Positions 1 to 7,906 of a DNA stretch of 35,631 nucleotides are shown one piece after another; position 1 is the stretch's first letter; every line of letters begins with the position of its first letter. The notes beneath the pieces were generated by a model, which was not told the origin of the DNA, made no database searches, and saw nothing but the letters and a program-made list of their open reading frames with translations. The DNA comes from Porphyromonadaceae bacterium UBA7048 (GTDB taxonomy: Bacteria > Bacteroidota > Bacteroidia > Bacteroidales > Muribaculaceae): NCBI GenBank assembly GCA_002493945.1, contig DLAL01000004.1, positions 1-35,631 of the forward strand, read 5' to 3'. The position numbers and the translations under genes were made by a program.

Positions 1-48
1 TTTTTAGTGGACAGTAGTGAAATGAGATTATCTTTTTACTGCGATGGT

Positions 49-1364
49 TCATATTTTTCCTGAAGTGAAAAGGAGTTTGTAATAGTAGTAGATTATGTCG
101 ATCCGGGCGTTCACGAGGCGCTGCTCGGCGTCGAGCCGCGAGTTGGCGGCGTCAAGCAGGTCGGTGATGAGCGCCATGTCGGCGGAGTAGCGTGTGGCCA
201 CGGTTCGGTAGTTGCTCACGGCGAGTTCGACGCTCTTCCGCTGCGTCTTGAGTTCCTCGTAAGCCTCGAGATACTTCACGTGGTCGGTGTGCAGAGCCAG
301 CCCGACCTCCTCGCGCACAGCGTCGAGTTCGTCGGCGGCACGGAGTGTTGCCGCACGGCTTCGGGCCACGGTCTTGTTGCTCTTATAGAGCGACGACAGA
401 TTGTAGCTCACGCCGACGCCCACGTACCAGTAGCTGAGATTGCGGTTGATGGGCGGAACTTCCACCAGGATAGGACCGTCGATGCTCCATCCGGCATTGA
501 TGCCCACCTTCGGCAGGCGCTCGGCGCGCACTATCCGTTCGGCCTTGCGGCTTATGTCGAGATTCGACGCCGCGAGCCTCAGCGACGGCGAGCACTCCTC
601 GGCCTCGTCGTGCCATGCCGCTTCATCGCGCACGGGCAGCGAGCGGGCCAGTATCGTACTGTCGGGAACCACGACAGTTCCGGCAGGGAGGCCGGCCGTG
701 GTCACGAGACTCGTATTCAGTATGTCGAGCGTATTGTCCAGCTTGACGAGCTGTAGTTCGAGGTTCGACACGAGCAGCTCGTAGCGCGTGATATCGTTTT
801 TCAGCGCCGTGCCCTGACTGTAGCGCGCGCATCTCGTCGAGCACCTTCCGTGCCGCCGCGAGGTTGCTCTCCACCACCGAGCGCAGATTTGCGCACTTGT
901 ACAGGTCAAGATACTGACCCGTGAGCGTCAGCCGTATGTTGTCGCGCTTCAGGTCGGCGGCGTAGCGTGCGGCCGTCGACTTGAGTTCGGCCAGCTCTAT
1001 GCCGCTGCTGATGGCACCGCCGGTGTACAGCGGCTGGCTGAGCGTGACGGAAAAATCCGTCGCCCAGATGTGGAAGCGGCGCTTTCTGACGGTCGGAGAA
1101 GTCGCGGGCCGTCGTAAAGCCGTCGCCGATGTAACTTACCGACAGAGCGGCTCTTATCTCAGGGAGTCGGGCGGCACGGGCGACACTCACGTCACGCTCG
1201 GCCTCCCCGACAGCCCTGAAGACCGGGCGAAGCTGAGCGCTGCGGGCCTCGGCGATGTCGAATATTTCTTCAATCGACATCACCTGACCTTGCCCGTAAG
1301 CTGCCGCTCCGCCGCTGCACAGGGCTGTCATCAGCAGCCCTGTGAGCAATCGAAGATTGTTCAT
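49..1364 (-). pseudogene. TolC-like outer-membrane efflux protein, two frameshifts
   Basis: An intact version would be a periplasm-spanning outer-membrane channel for a tripartite efflux pump. The reading starts at 1364 with a signal peptide (MNNLRLLTGLLMTALCSGGA) and the family N-terminus through SYIGDGFTTARDFSDR. It changes frame near the A5 run at 1051-1055, continues as VTLSQPLYTGGAI...LKRDNIRLTLTGQYLDLYK, and changes again at the GC-dinucleotide run 823-830. It then continues as YSQGTALKNDITRYELL to the stop at 49. The three segments in three frames together cover the usual length of the family (about 430 residues). Both breaks lie in slippage-prone or error-prone tracts, so real decay, programmed variation and sequencing error are all possible. 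Pump partners would lie downstream, off the left edge of the window. Confidence 0.82.
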
Positions 1365-1388
1365 AAGGTATGGTTGGAATTATATAAA

Positions 1389-1429
1389 AAATTTCTGATC
1401 AGGCAGCGCGTCCCCTATGCGCGTCTGCC
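1389..1429 (-). terminator. Possible attenuator hairpin ahead of the tolC-like gene
   Basis: On the minus strand GGCAGACGCG (1429-1420) can pair with CGCGCTGCC (1410-1402), with one bulged A and a loop of about nine bases. A run of six T follows at 1394-1389 after a short spacer. The structure lies inside the inferred leader, after the mini-ORF and before the tolC-like start. The spacer between stem and T-run is longer than ideal for an intrinsic terminator. Confidence 0.4.
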
Positions 1430-1445
1430 GGTGCCGGACGACGTC

Positions 1446-1514
1446 TCACACGCCACGGCCGACCGCTGTCAGCATCCGGCGGACTATGCCGCGCCGGAAG
1501 CGGTGCTTTTCCAT
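1446..1514 (-). CDS. Possible 22-residue leader peptide (arginine-rich)
   Basis: The mini-ORF begins MEKHRFRRGIVRR and has six arginines in 22 residues. It ends 17 bases before a GC-rich hairpin and about 80 bases before the tolC-like start. The position, basic composition and following hairpin plus T-run resemble leader peptides of ribosome-mediated attenuators. No homology is recognised and a chance ORF of this length in GC-rich DNA is quite possible. Confidence 0.3.
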   Translation of the reverse strand: MEKHRFRRGIVRRMLTAVGRGV

Positions 1515-1611
1515 TTCTCAAGATGCCCGCAGTTCTGTACACTGCTGTGGCGGAGGATTTTATCTGAAATATCTGTTGTCATATAAAGGCGATTCTTTGT
1601 GAACCGCAGTG

Positions 1612-1619
1612 CAAAATTA
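1612..1619 (-). promoter_or_regulatory. Possible -7 box for the tolC-like transcript
   Basis: The minus strand reads TAATTTTG, matching the Bacteroidota -7 consensus TAnnTTTG. No TTTG lies at the expected -33 distance, so support is partial. Transcription from here would give a leader of roughly 240 bases before the tolC-like start at 1364. Confidence 0.4.
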
Positions 1620-1698
1620 CGAAAAAATCCCCATTACACCGTGCGCCTTCCGCGATTTTTTCCCTCACCCCGGCTCAATAATTTTTAACGAATCCTTG

Positions 1699-1729
1699 TT
1701 TGGTGTCTCGCATAGTTTTCGTACCTTTG
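1699..1729 (+). promoter_or_regulatory. Bacteroidota-type promoter of dcp
   Basis: TTTG at 1699-1702 and TACCTTTG at 1722-1729 are separated by 19 bases, matching the -33/-7 consensus of the Bacteroidota primary sigma factor. Predicted transcription start is near 1736, giving a leader of about 45 bases to the ATG at 1783. This also argues against any dcp start upstream of the promoter. Confidence 0.75.
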
Positions 1730-1782
1730 TATCGTATAGAGCCGCTTACGGCCCTCTATCATTAACGAATAATCCTAACGAA

Positions 1783-3918
1783 ATGAAAAAAGCTCTTGCC
1801 GTACTTGCGGCATCAACTTTACTTTTGACAAGTAGTATCATGACAGAGGCAGAAAACATATTCTCCCGTCCCTTCGACACAGTCCACGGCACTGCGCCAT
1901 TCTCTAAAATCGACGACTCACAGTGGATGCCGGCCATCGACGCAGGCATAGCTGCCGCCCGTCAGGAAATCGACGCCATCACCAAGAACAGAGCGCGTCC
2001 CGACTTCGAGAACACCATCGTGGCGCTCGAGCGCTCGGGAGAGGACCTCGACCGCGTTCTCAACATCTTCTATCCCCTCCTCTCGGCCGAAGCCACCGAC
2101 GCCATGATGCAGACGGCGATGGAAGCATCCGCCAAACTCAGCGACTACTCTACCTCCATCATTCTCAACGAACAGCTCTGGAAGCGCGTCGAGGAAGTGT
2201 ACAACAACCGCGGGATGTTCAATCTCGACCCGGAGGAAAGCATGCTGCTTCAGAAGACATACGACTCCTTCGCTCTGTCAGGAGCCACACTCAAGGGAGC
2301 CGACCGCGAGCGCTACCGCGAACTGTCGGCCGAACTGTCGGCCCTCACCACCACATTCGGCCAGAACGTCCTCAAGGAGATGAACACCTATGAAATCTAC
2401 CTCAAGGCCGACGACCTGGCCGGACTGCCCGAAAGCTCCGTATCGGCGGCCGCAGAAGCCGCCAAGGCCAAAGGCCGCGACGGCGAATACCTCTTCACCC
2501 TCGACGCGCCGGTCTACACGGCATTCATGAAGTACTCGGCACGTCCCGACCTGCGCGAGCGCATGTACCGTCTCTATACGGGACGCAACACCAAAGGCGA
2601 GTACTCCAACCTCGACAACATCCGCCGCATCAGCGAGATCCGCATGGAGATAGCCCGTCTGCTCGGCAGCCCCACTTACGCCGCCCACTCCCTGCGCCGC
2701 ACCATGGCCGAGACTCCCGAAGCAGTCTACGACCTGCTCGACCGGCTCCGCGACGCATACCGTCCCGCTCTTGAAGCCGAGATGACTGAGCTGACCGACT
2801 TCGCATCGAAGCTCGAAGGTCATCCCGTCACCATACAGCCCTGGGACTACTCCTACTACTCGAACAAGCTCAAAACCGAGAAATACTCCTTCGACGAAGA
2901 GGCCATGCGCCCCTACTTCAAGCTCGAGAATGTGGTTGACGGCGTCTTCGGGCTGGCCACACGCCTATACGGCGTCACATTCGTTCAGAACGACTCCGTC
3001 GAAGTATATCACCCTGACGTGAAGGCATACGACGTCAAGGACGCCGACGGACGCTTCCTCGGCGTGCTCTATACCGACTTCTTCCCCCGTGCCTCCAAGC
3101 GTCCCGGCGCATGGATGACAGGATTCAAGGAAGAGTTCTACACCGACGCCGGTGTCAGCTCGCGTCCCCACGTATCTATAGTGATGAACTTCACCAAGCC
3201 CACCGCCGACAAGCCCTCGCTCCTCACTCCCGGCGAGGTAGAGACCTTCCTGCATGAGTTCGGCCACGCACTCCACGGACTTCTTGCAGACTCGCGCTTC
3301 CAGTCGCTCTCGGGCACATCGGTCTACCGCGACTTCGTCGAGCTGCCCTCGCAGTTCAACGAGAACTATCTCACGGAGAAAGAATTCCTCGACGGCTTCG
3401 CACGCCACTATCAGACCGGCGAACCCATGCCGGCCGAATACATCGACCGCCTCGTCAAGTCATCGCAGTACGGCGCCGCCTACCAGTGCATGCGCCAGCT
3501 CTCCTTCGGCTATCTCGACATGGCATGGCACACCATCACGGCTCCCGTCACCGACCCCGTGGCTTTCGAGCGCGAAGCCACCGAGAGCGTGAAAATATTC
3601 GAGCCCGTCGACGGCTCCATGACGTCGCCTCAGTTCAGCCACATCTTCTCGGGCGGCTACGCTGCCGGATATTACAGCTACAAGTGGGCCGAAGTCCTTG
3701 ACGCCGACGCATTCGCCTTCTTCAAGGAGCACGGCATCTTCGACAAAGCCACGGCCGACAGCTTCCGCCGCAACGTACTCTCGCGCGGCGGAACGGAGAA
3801 TCCTGCCGAGCTCTACCGACGCTTCCGCGGACAGGACCCGACCATCGACGCCCTGCTCATCCGCGACGGCATCCGCAAAGCTCCCGAACACTCCATTCCC
3901 TCACCGGCCAAAGACTGA
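1783..3918 (+). CDS. dcp: Peptidyl-dipeptidase Dcp (M3 family metallopeptidase)
   Basis: This is a zinc metallopeptidase that removes C-terminal dipeptides from oligopeptides. The zinc motif HEFGH is at residues 491-495, with the third ligand Glu at about 520 in DFVELPSQF. The rest follows the M3A Dcp architecture across 711 residues, close to the usual length. The ATG at 1783 is chosen because it follows the promoter at 1699-1729 and begins a signal-like sequence (MKKALAVLAASTLLLTSS). An in-frame ATG at 1609 would add 58 residues of unlikely composition that span the promoter. The predicted location is periplasmic. Its stop shares one base with the next start (TGATG), so it heads a co-transcribed group. 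Confidence 0.93.
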   Translation: MKKALAVLAASTLLLTSSIMTEAENIFSRPFDTVHGTAPFSKIDDSQWMPAIDAGIAAARQEIDAITKNRARPDFENTIVALERSGEDLDRVLNIFYPLLSAEATDAMMQTAMEASAKLSDYSTSIILNEQLWKRVEEVYNNRGMFNLDPEESMLLQKTYDSFALSGATLKGADRERYRELSAELSALTTTFGQNVLKEMNTYEIYLKADDLAGLPESSVSAAAEAAKAKGRDGEYLFTLDAPVYTAFMKYSARPDLRERMYRLYTGRNTKGEYSNLDNIRRISEIRMEIARLLGSPTYAAHSLRRTMAETPEAVYDLLDRLRDAYRPALEAEMTELTDFASKLEGHPVTIQPWDYSYYSNKLKTEKYSFDEEAMRPYFKLENVVDGVFGLATRLYGVTFVQNDSVEVYHPDVKAYDVKDADGRFLGVLYTDFFPRASKRPGAWMTGFKEEFYTDAGVSSRPHVSIVMNFTKPTADKPSLLTPGEVETFLHEFGHALHGLLADSRFQSLSGTSVYRDFVELPSQFNENYLTEKEFLDGFARHYQTGEPMPAEYIDRLVKSSQYGAAYQCMRQLSFGYLDMAWHTITAPVTDPVAFEREATESVKIFEPVDGSMTSPQFSHIFSGGYAAGYYSYKWAEVLDADAFAFFKEHGIFDKATADSFRRNVLSRGGTENPAELYRRFRGQDPTIDALLIRDGIRKAPEHSIPSPAKD

Positions 3919-4451
3919 TGGAACAGAGCACCGCCAATACCACACCACGATTCAGCGTCAGCTCGGCGGATTATGTCAATGTCGCCGCGCGACGCCGGAT
4001 GTGGCGCTTCATCCTCCTTCCGGCACTTGCCATTCTGGCAGCGGCGGCAGCAGGATTCACAGACCCGCGCTGGTGGTACGTCGGGCTCATACTCCTGTTT
4101 ACAGTCTTTCCTCTGGTAATCTCCGTCACGTGGATGGTCATGGCCGCGCATCCTGCCATGCGCTGGCTCCTACGGCCGCAGCAATGGACTTTCACGCCCG
4201 ATGCCGTCGAGGTGGACTTCTTCCGCTTTCCGACGGTTGAATCAGACAAGTCCGACAGGTCCGACAGGTCTGACAAGTCAGACCCTGCCGACGACCTCCC
4301 CGTAGAGCACCTGCGCATCCCTCTGAAAGACATGACCGAAGCCGACTCCGTCAGCACTTTCAGGGTCTTCGACCTGCCGGCCCGACCATTGAAAATTGAC
4401 TTCCTCCTCATCCCTCGCGACCTCGTTCCGCAGGATTTCAACATAGATTGA
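3918..4451 (+). CDS. Two-helix membrane protein, possible YcxB/PH-like C-terminal domain
   Basis: This is a 177-residue protein of unknown function. Two hydrophobic segments (about 29-47 and 53-76) form a hairpin in the membrane. A beta-rich soluble tail runs from WTFTPDAVEVDFF to a terminal LLIPRDLVPQDFNID, which resembles bacterial PH-like/YcxB domains; that assignment is inference. Between the two halves of the tail lies a hydrophilic low-complexity stretch (residues 109-122, SDKSDRSDRSDKSD) encoded by a 9-bp tandem repeat at 4242-4283, so length may differ between strains. The start overlaps the dcp stop by one base and the stop is one base before the next ATG, indicating translational coupling. 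Confidence 0.75.
   Translation: MEQSTANTTPRFSVSSADYVNVAARRRMWRFILLPALAILAAAAAGFTDPRWWYVGLILLFTVFPLVISVTWMVMAAHPAMRWLLRPQQWTFTPDAVEVDFFRFPTVESDKSDRSDRSDKSDPADDLPVEHLRIPLKDMTEADSVSTFRVFDLPARPLKIDFLLIPRDLVPQDFNID
4242..4283 (+). repeat. 9-bp tandem repeat, about 4.7 copies, in frame
   Basis: Units are TCAGACAAG, TCCGACAGG, TCCGACAGG, TCTGACAAG and a partial TCAGAC. A nine-base period keeps frame and adds Ser-Asp-Lys/Arg triplets. A related 12-base string (CCGACAGGTCTG) occurs again at 7806-7817 in the spacer upstream of apbE. Confidence 0.85.
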
Positions 4452-4452
4452 C

Positions 4453-6636
4453 ATGACACGACCCATAGACCTCCGTTGGTTCATCGACCGGACCGACCAT
4501 TCGCTTAAATCCGGACACTACGCACAGGCTTTCGATCTGCTCAGACGCGGCTCGGAGAAATTTCCCGACATACGCAAAGATGTCACCGCGGCATGTGCGA
4601 GATACTTCTACATGCTCCGGTTCGTCGCCGGAGGCAACCGCATGACTGCTCTCGACGAGGAGTTCGCACGCACGGCCCGAACCATCGAGTCCCTTATGCA
4701 CCGCATCAGGCTCGAACGATATGCCATCGAGGACTGGAACGAACTCGGCGCACAGATACGCTTCATGCGCCTGCGTCCGGAAGAGAACCTCCAGTCGCTC
4801 ATCAGCGACTACATCACCGAGGCCGAACGGCTGAACACCGACACCGCCGCCCTCACCGACAGCCGCCGCAGGCAGCGCCTCGAACAACTCTCCGGCGACA
4901 TATTCATGCGCACCTGGGCCGAGTATCCCCTCGGCGACGACAATCTCATGCTCCTCGAGAGCGTCATCACAGACGCATCCCTGCCCGCTCACGACCGCGC
5001 CAACTGGGCGGCCGCCCTCGGCATGGCTCTGCAGGCGCACGGCGAGCGACCCGTCTACGACCTTCTGCTCCGCATCTACGCCGACGACACCGACCGTGCC
5101 CTCTCGTGCATAGCCGGCATGTGGCTCATCATCGGAGCCGTCTACTCATCAAGCCTGGCACTCCCGCCGCTGCCCGAGCAGCTTAAGGCTCTCGACAGTC
5201 TCCACGACGGCGAAGCAGACTTCCTTCTGACCGAGCTTGCCCGTGCCGTCTATCCGCGCAAGCTACCCGAAGGGGAAGACCCGAGGCAACTCATGGGCGA
5301 CCTCTTCAAGGACGTACAGTCGCAGATAGGCAACGACCCCGAAAAACTCCGCCAGCTCATGTCCGACCCCGAGGCGCTTCAGTCAGCCCTCGGACTCGAC
5401 AGCATCGAGAAGCTCCGCAACTTCATGGAGCAGATGGGCCGCGGACAGGATGTCATGCGCGATGCCCTCGGACAGCGCTCGGCCTACGAATTCTTCGCCA
5501 GGCGCTACAACTGGTTCATGCCATTCACGCTCCAGCACAGCGCCCTGGCCGACGTGGTCGACGGTGAAGGCGCCATAGTAGCCGACACCGCCACGCGCAT
5601 GGGCCGCTACTGCGACAGCGACAAGTACTCGCTGGTGCTCTCCATGGTGAAGATGCCCGAGGTCATGAGACAGAAGTTCATCGAGCAGCTTCCGCAGCAG
5701 TTCTATGACCTTGACATCGACGCCCTCTCTAAGTCAGCCGACGACCCGGCATCACGAAGATACCGAATCCGCATGTCCATGCTTGACTTCTCGCGTTTCA
5801 TCCACAACTACCGCGACGGAGAGATTCTCTCGCAGTACAAGTCCAGGAGCTGGGATGACATCCCGGCGTCCGACGCCGCCGCTGCTGATATCGCCGACAT
5901 CCTCACTGATGCCGACGAGACTCTGTCCGCCATAAACATATATGACCGCATATTCGACTCGCTCTCCATACAGCAGCTCTACCGGTACGGCGAAGCCGCC
6001 ACCCGCGCCGAGTCGGCTGCAGCAGCAATCAAGGCATACAGCCGCATCATCATGCTAAAGGACGACGAGATCGAGGCCGCTATATGGCTGGCCCGCTGGC
6101 ATCGGGCAGACAGGGGCGGCGAACCGTCAAGCACTTATCTCGAACCCTTCGCCGACTCGCACACCGACGACCCGCGCTTCCTCATCGAACTCGCCTTCGC
6201 CTATATCCACGACAAGAAGTGGAACGAGGCGCTCGCCACCTTCCACAACATGGACTATATCGGCGCCATGCCACAGTCGATGAAGCCCGACCTGGCGTGG
6301 GTGCTCACCGTCACGGGACAGTTCGCCGAAGCCGCCGCACTGTGGGACACAATACCCGACACCCATGACCCCGGCGAACCCCAGCTCTCCGAGTTCGAAC
6401 GCTCCCGCAAGAGCGCTGCATACTGGCTCGCCGGCCGACGCGCCGACGCCATCGATGCATGGAACGACATCCCCGACCCCGAGATGACGTTCTACGGACG
6501 GCACATACACGAGTTTCTCTTCATCGACGGACTCGACAATCTCGACAGCGTCCCCGAAGTCAGGGAAATAGCGACTGTGCTCCCCGAGGCGGCTTGCTTC
6601 AATATGCTGAAGACAGAGTTCGGCGACATCATCTGA
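4453..6636 (+). CDS. Large helical-repeat (TPR-like) protein of unknown function
   Basis: This 727-residue protein has no signal peptide or clear membrane helix and is rich in amphipathic helices. The C-terminal third carries TPR-like pairs, for example AATRAESAAAAIKAYSRII, LIELAFAYIHDKKWNEALAT and LAWVLTVTGQFAEAAALW. The N-terminus (SLKSGHYAQAFDLLRRGSEK) reads like another repeat. A central segment around 275-345 (DLFKDVQSQIG, DPEALQSALGLDSIEKLRNFM) is helical but not TPR. It probably acts as a cytoplasmic scaffold. It starts one base after the preceding stop and ends 35 bases before the DUF4293 gene. No enzyme motif was found. Confidence 0.8.
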   Translation: MTRPIDLRWFIDRTDHSLKSGHYAQAFDLLRRGSEKFPDIRKDVTAACARYFYMLRFVAGGNRMTALDEEFARTARTIESLMHRIRLERYAIEDWNELGAQIRFMRLRPEENLQSLISDYITEAERLNTDTAALTDSRRRQRLEQLSGDIFMRTWAEYPLGDDNLMLLESVITDASLPAHDRANWAAALGMALQAHGERPVYDLLLRIYADDTDRALSCIAGMWLIIGAVYSSSLALPPLPEQLKALDSLHDGEADFLLTELARAVYPRKLPEGEDPRQLMGDLFKDVQSQIGNDPEKLRQLMSDPEALQSALGLDSIEKLRNFMEQMGRGQDVMRDALGQRSAYEFFARRYNWFMPFTLQHSALADVVDGEGAIVADTATRMGRYCDSDKYSLVLSMVKMPEVMRQKFIEQLPQQFYDLDIDALSKSADDPASRRYRIRMSMLDFSRFIHNYRDGEILSQYKSRSWDDIPASDAAAADIADILTDADETLSAINIYDRIFDSLSIQQLYRYGEAATRAESAAAAIKAYSRIIMLKDDEIEAAIWLARWHRADRGGEPSSTYLEPFADSHTDDPRFLIELAFAYIHDKKWNEALATFHNMDYIGAMPQSMKPDLAWVLTVTGQFAEAAALWDTIPDTHDPGEPQLSEFERSRKSAAYWLAGRRADAIDAWNDIPDPEMTFYGRHIHEFLFIDGLDNLDSVPEVREIATVLPEAACFNMLKTEFGDII

Positions 6637-6671
6637 CAAATCATACATCACACATAAAAACACAAACAACA

Positions 6672-7091
6672 ATGATTATCCAACGCTGGCAGAACCTTCT
6701 CCTTTTCGTAAGCCTGGTTCTCATGGTATGGTCATGCTTCATGCCCGTGGCATCGATGCCTGATCCGGCCGCTTCTATGGACACCTTCCTCTTCCCGGTT
6801 GACGCACCCGTCCTTCTGGTGCTTGACATCGTCATCGCCATGCTCCTGGGCATCGCCATCTTCATGTACAGGAACCTCAAGAGCCAGATGAGTGTCACCA
6901 CCATCACCATTCTCCTCCTCATAGCACAGATTATCACGCTCTGCGTCATGAATCTTGTGGCCATGACCGATGCCGTGTTCAATGTTCAGGCGTACATTCT
7001 TCCGGCCATATCGCTGATATGCTCATACGCCGCATACCGCTTCGAGCGCAAGGACTGGAAGCTCCTCCGCAGCTACGACCGTCTCCGCTGA
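6672..7091 (+). CDS. DUF4293 family four-helix membrane protein
   Basis: This is a 139-residue integral membrane protein typical of Bacteroidota; the function is unknown. Four hydrophobic segments lie at about 8-27, 44-66, 73-97 and 104-121. The family signature is the charged tail RFERKDWKLLRSYDRLR. The ATG at 6672 is preferred over an in-frame ATG at 6459 because the latter lies inside the upstream gene and gives arginine-rich nonsense. It is probably the last gene of the dcp transcript, followed 16 bases later by a hairpin terminator. Confidence 0.9.
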   Translation: MIIQRWQNLLLFVSLVLMVWSCFMPVASMPDPAASMDTFLFPVDAPVLLVLDIVIAMLLGIAIFMYRNLKSQMSVTTITILLLIAQIITLCVMNLVAMTDAVFNVQAYILPAISLICSYAAYRFERKDWKLLRSYDRLR

Positions 7092-7101
7092 CAGCATGAA
7101 C

Positions 7102-7138
7102 AAAAAAATCCGCAGACCCGCGTGACGGGTCTGCGGAT
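7102..7138. terminator. Bidirectional intrinsic terminator
   Basis: A perfect 13-bp stem (7108-7120 with 7126-7138, ATCCGCAGACCCG) closes a five-base loop. On the minus strand the stem is followed directly by seven T (complement of 7102-7108), an ideal terminator for the DJ-1-like gene ending at 7162. On the plus strand an AT-rich tail follows, so it likely also ends the dcp-DUF4293 transcript. Confidence 0.9.
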
Positions 7139-7161
7139 ATATTATAACTGCTTATGACTGC

Positions 7162-7734
7162 TCAGAAGTAGAAATTCATCGTCTTCGGGTAGAACAGCAT
7201 GCCGCTTCCTACCTCCTGTGCCACATTGGCTCCCATCGAATTAGCCACGATAGCAAGAGCGAAGCGGATGGCGGCACTCGGACCATTGCCTGTGATGAGA
7301 GTGTCCGTAGCCATCACAGGCACATCGCGCATGATGGCGCCGTGTGCGCGGCAAGCCTTGTCGAAGCCCGGATAGCACGTAGCCTCACGACCCTCAAGCA
7401 GCCCTAAGGGAGCGAGAACAACACCGGGTGAAGCGCAGATAGCGGCAATTTTACCCTTATGTCCGGTAAGGAGTTCACCGAGTTCGCCGCAGGCAGCCAG
7501 ATTGGTGGCGCCGGGCAGACCGCCGGGCAGTATGAGCCATTCGGCAGTAGAGAAGTCGGCTTCGGACATAGTGAGGTCAGCATCAACTGAGATGCCGTGA
7601 GCACCCGTTACTTTGTGATTAGAGCCGATAGAAACACTCTTGATGTCCATTCCGGCACGACGAAGTATGTCAATGACAGAGATTGCTTCAAGTTCTTCGA
7701 ATCCTTCTGCAAGAAAAATAAAAGAGCGATGCAT
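7162..7734 (-). CDS. DJ-1/PfpI family protein (YajL-like)
   Basis: This is a 190-residue protein of the DJ-1/ThiJ/PfpI superfamily, linked to protection against oxidative or carbonyl stress; the exact activity in this clade is debated. The nucleophile elbow AAICASPGVVLAPLG places the reactive cysteine at residue 100. The conserved acidic residue is at about Glu16 (AEGFEELEA), equivalent to Glu18 of human DJ-1. LPGGLPGATNL and TGNGPSAAIRFALAIV are further family motifs. It is monocistronic, between the terminator at 7102-7138 and a divergent spacer shared with apbE. Confidence 0.9.
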   Translation of the reverse strand: MHRSFIFLAEGFEELEAISVIDILRRAGMDIKSVSIGSNHKVTGAHGISVDADLTMSEADFSTAEWLILPGGLPGATNLAACGELGELLTGHKGKIAAICASPGVVLAPLGLLEGREATCYPGFDKACRAHGAIMRDVPVMATDTLITGNGPSAAIRFALAIVANSMGANVAQEVGSGMLFYPKTMNFYF

Positions 7735-7906
7735 ATTTATCTGAATGTGTTAGAACGGGTCAAAGCCCCTTGATTAATGAATGTAAAAAGATAATTCGGT
7801 TCCGACCGACAGGTCTGTAACAGCGCAACAACTGCAGCATGCAGATTGTTCAGGTCAAGGTAAAAAATTTTTTGTACTCTGTAAAATTAACAGTAAAAAG
7901 GTTTAG

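Larger units (their letters stand above)
1365..1782. other. Intergenic region between the tolC-like gene and dcp
   Basis: This divergent spacer is 418 bases long and I see no convincing protein gene in it. Reading toward the tolC-like gene it holds a possible -7 box, a 22-codon arginine-rich mini-ORF, a GC-rich hairpin and a T-run, described separately as a possible attenuator. Reading toward dcp it holds a good Bacteroidota promoter at 1699-1729. Longer open frames across this stretch have unlikely composition and no family resemblance. Confidence 0.6.

Noticed and set aside
981..1586. 201-codon plus-strand frame running from the tolC-like gene into the spacer
   Set aside because: Composition is unlikely, and the first half is the complement of recognisable TolC sequence.
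1609..1782. Earlier in-frame ATG for dcp at 1609
   Set aside because: The extension would cover the promoter at 1699-1729 and displace the signal peptide.
3971..4459. Minus-strand frame with an SDLSDLSDLSD repeat
   Set aside because: It is simply the antisense reading of the 9-bp tandem repeat; the plus-strand membrane protein has proper helices and coupled start and stop.
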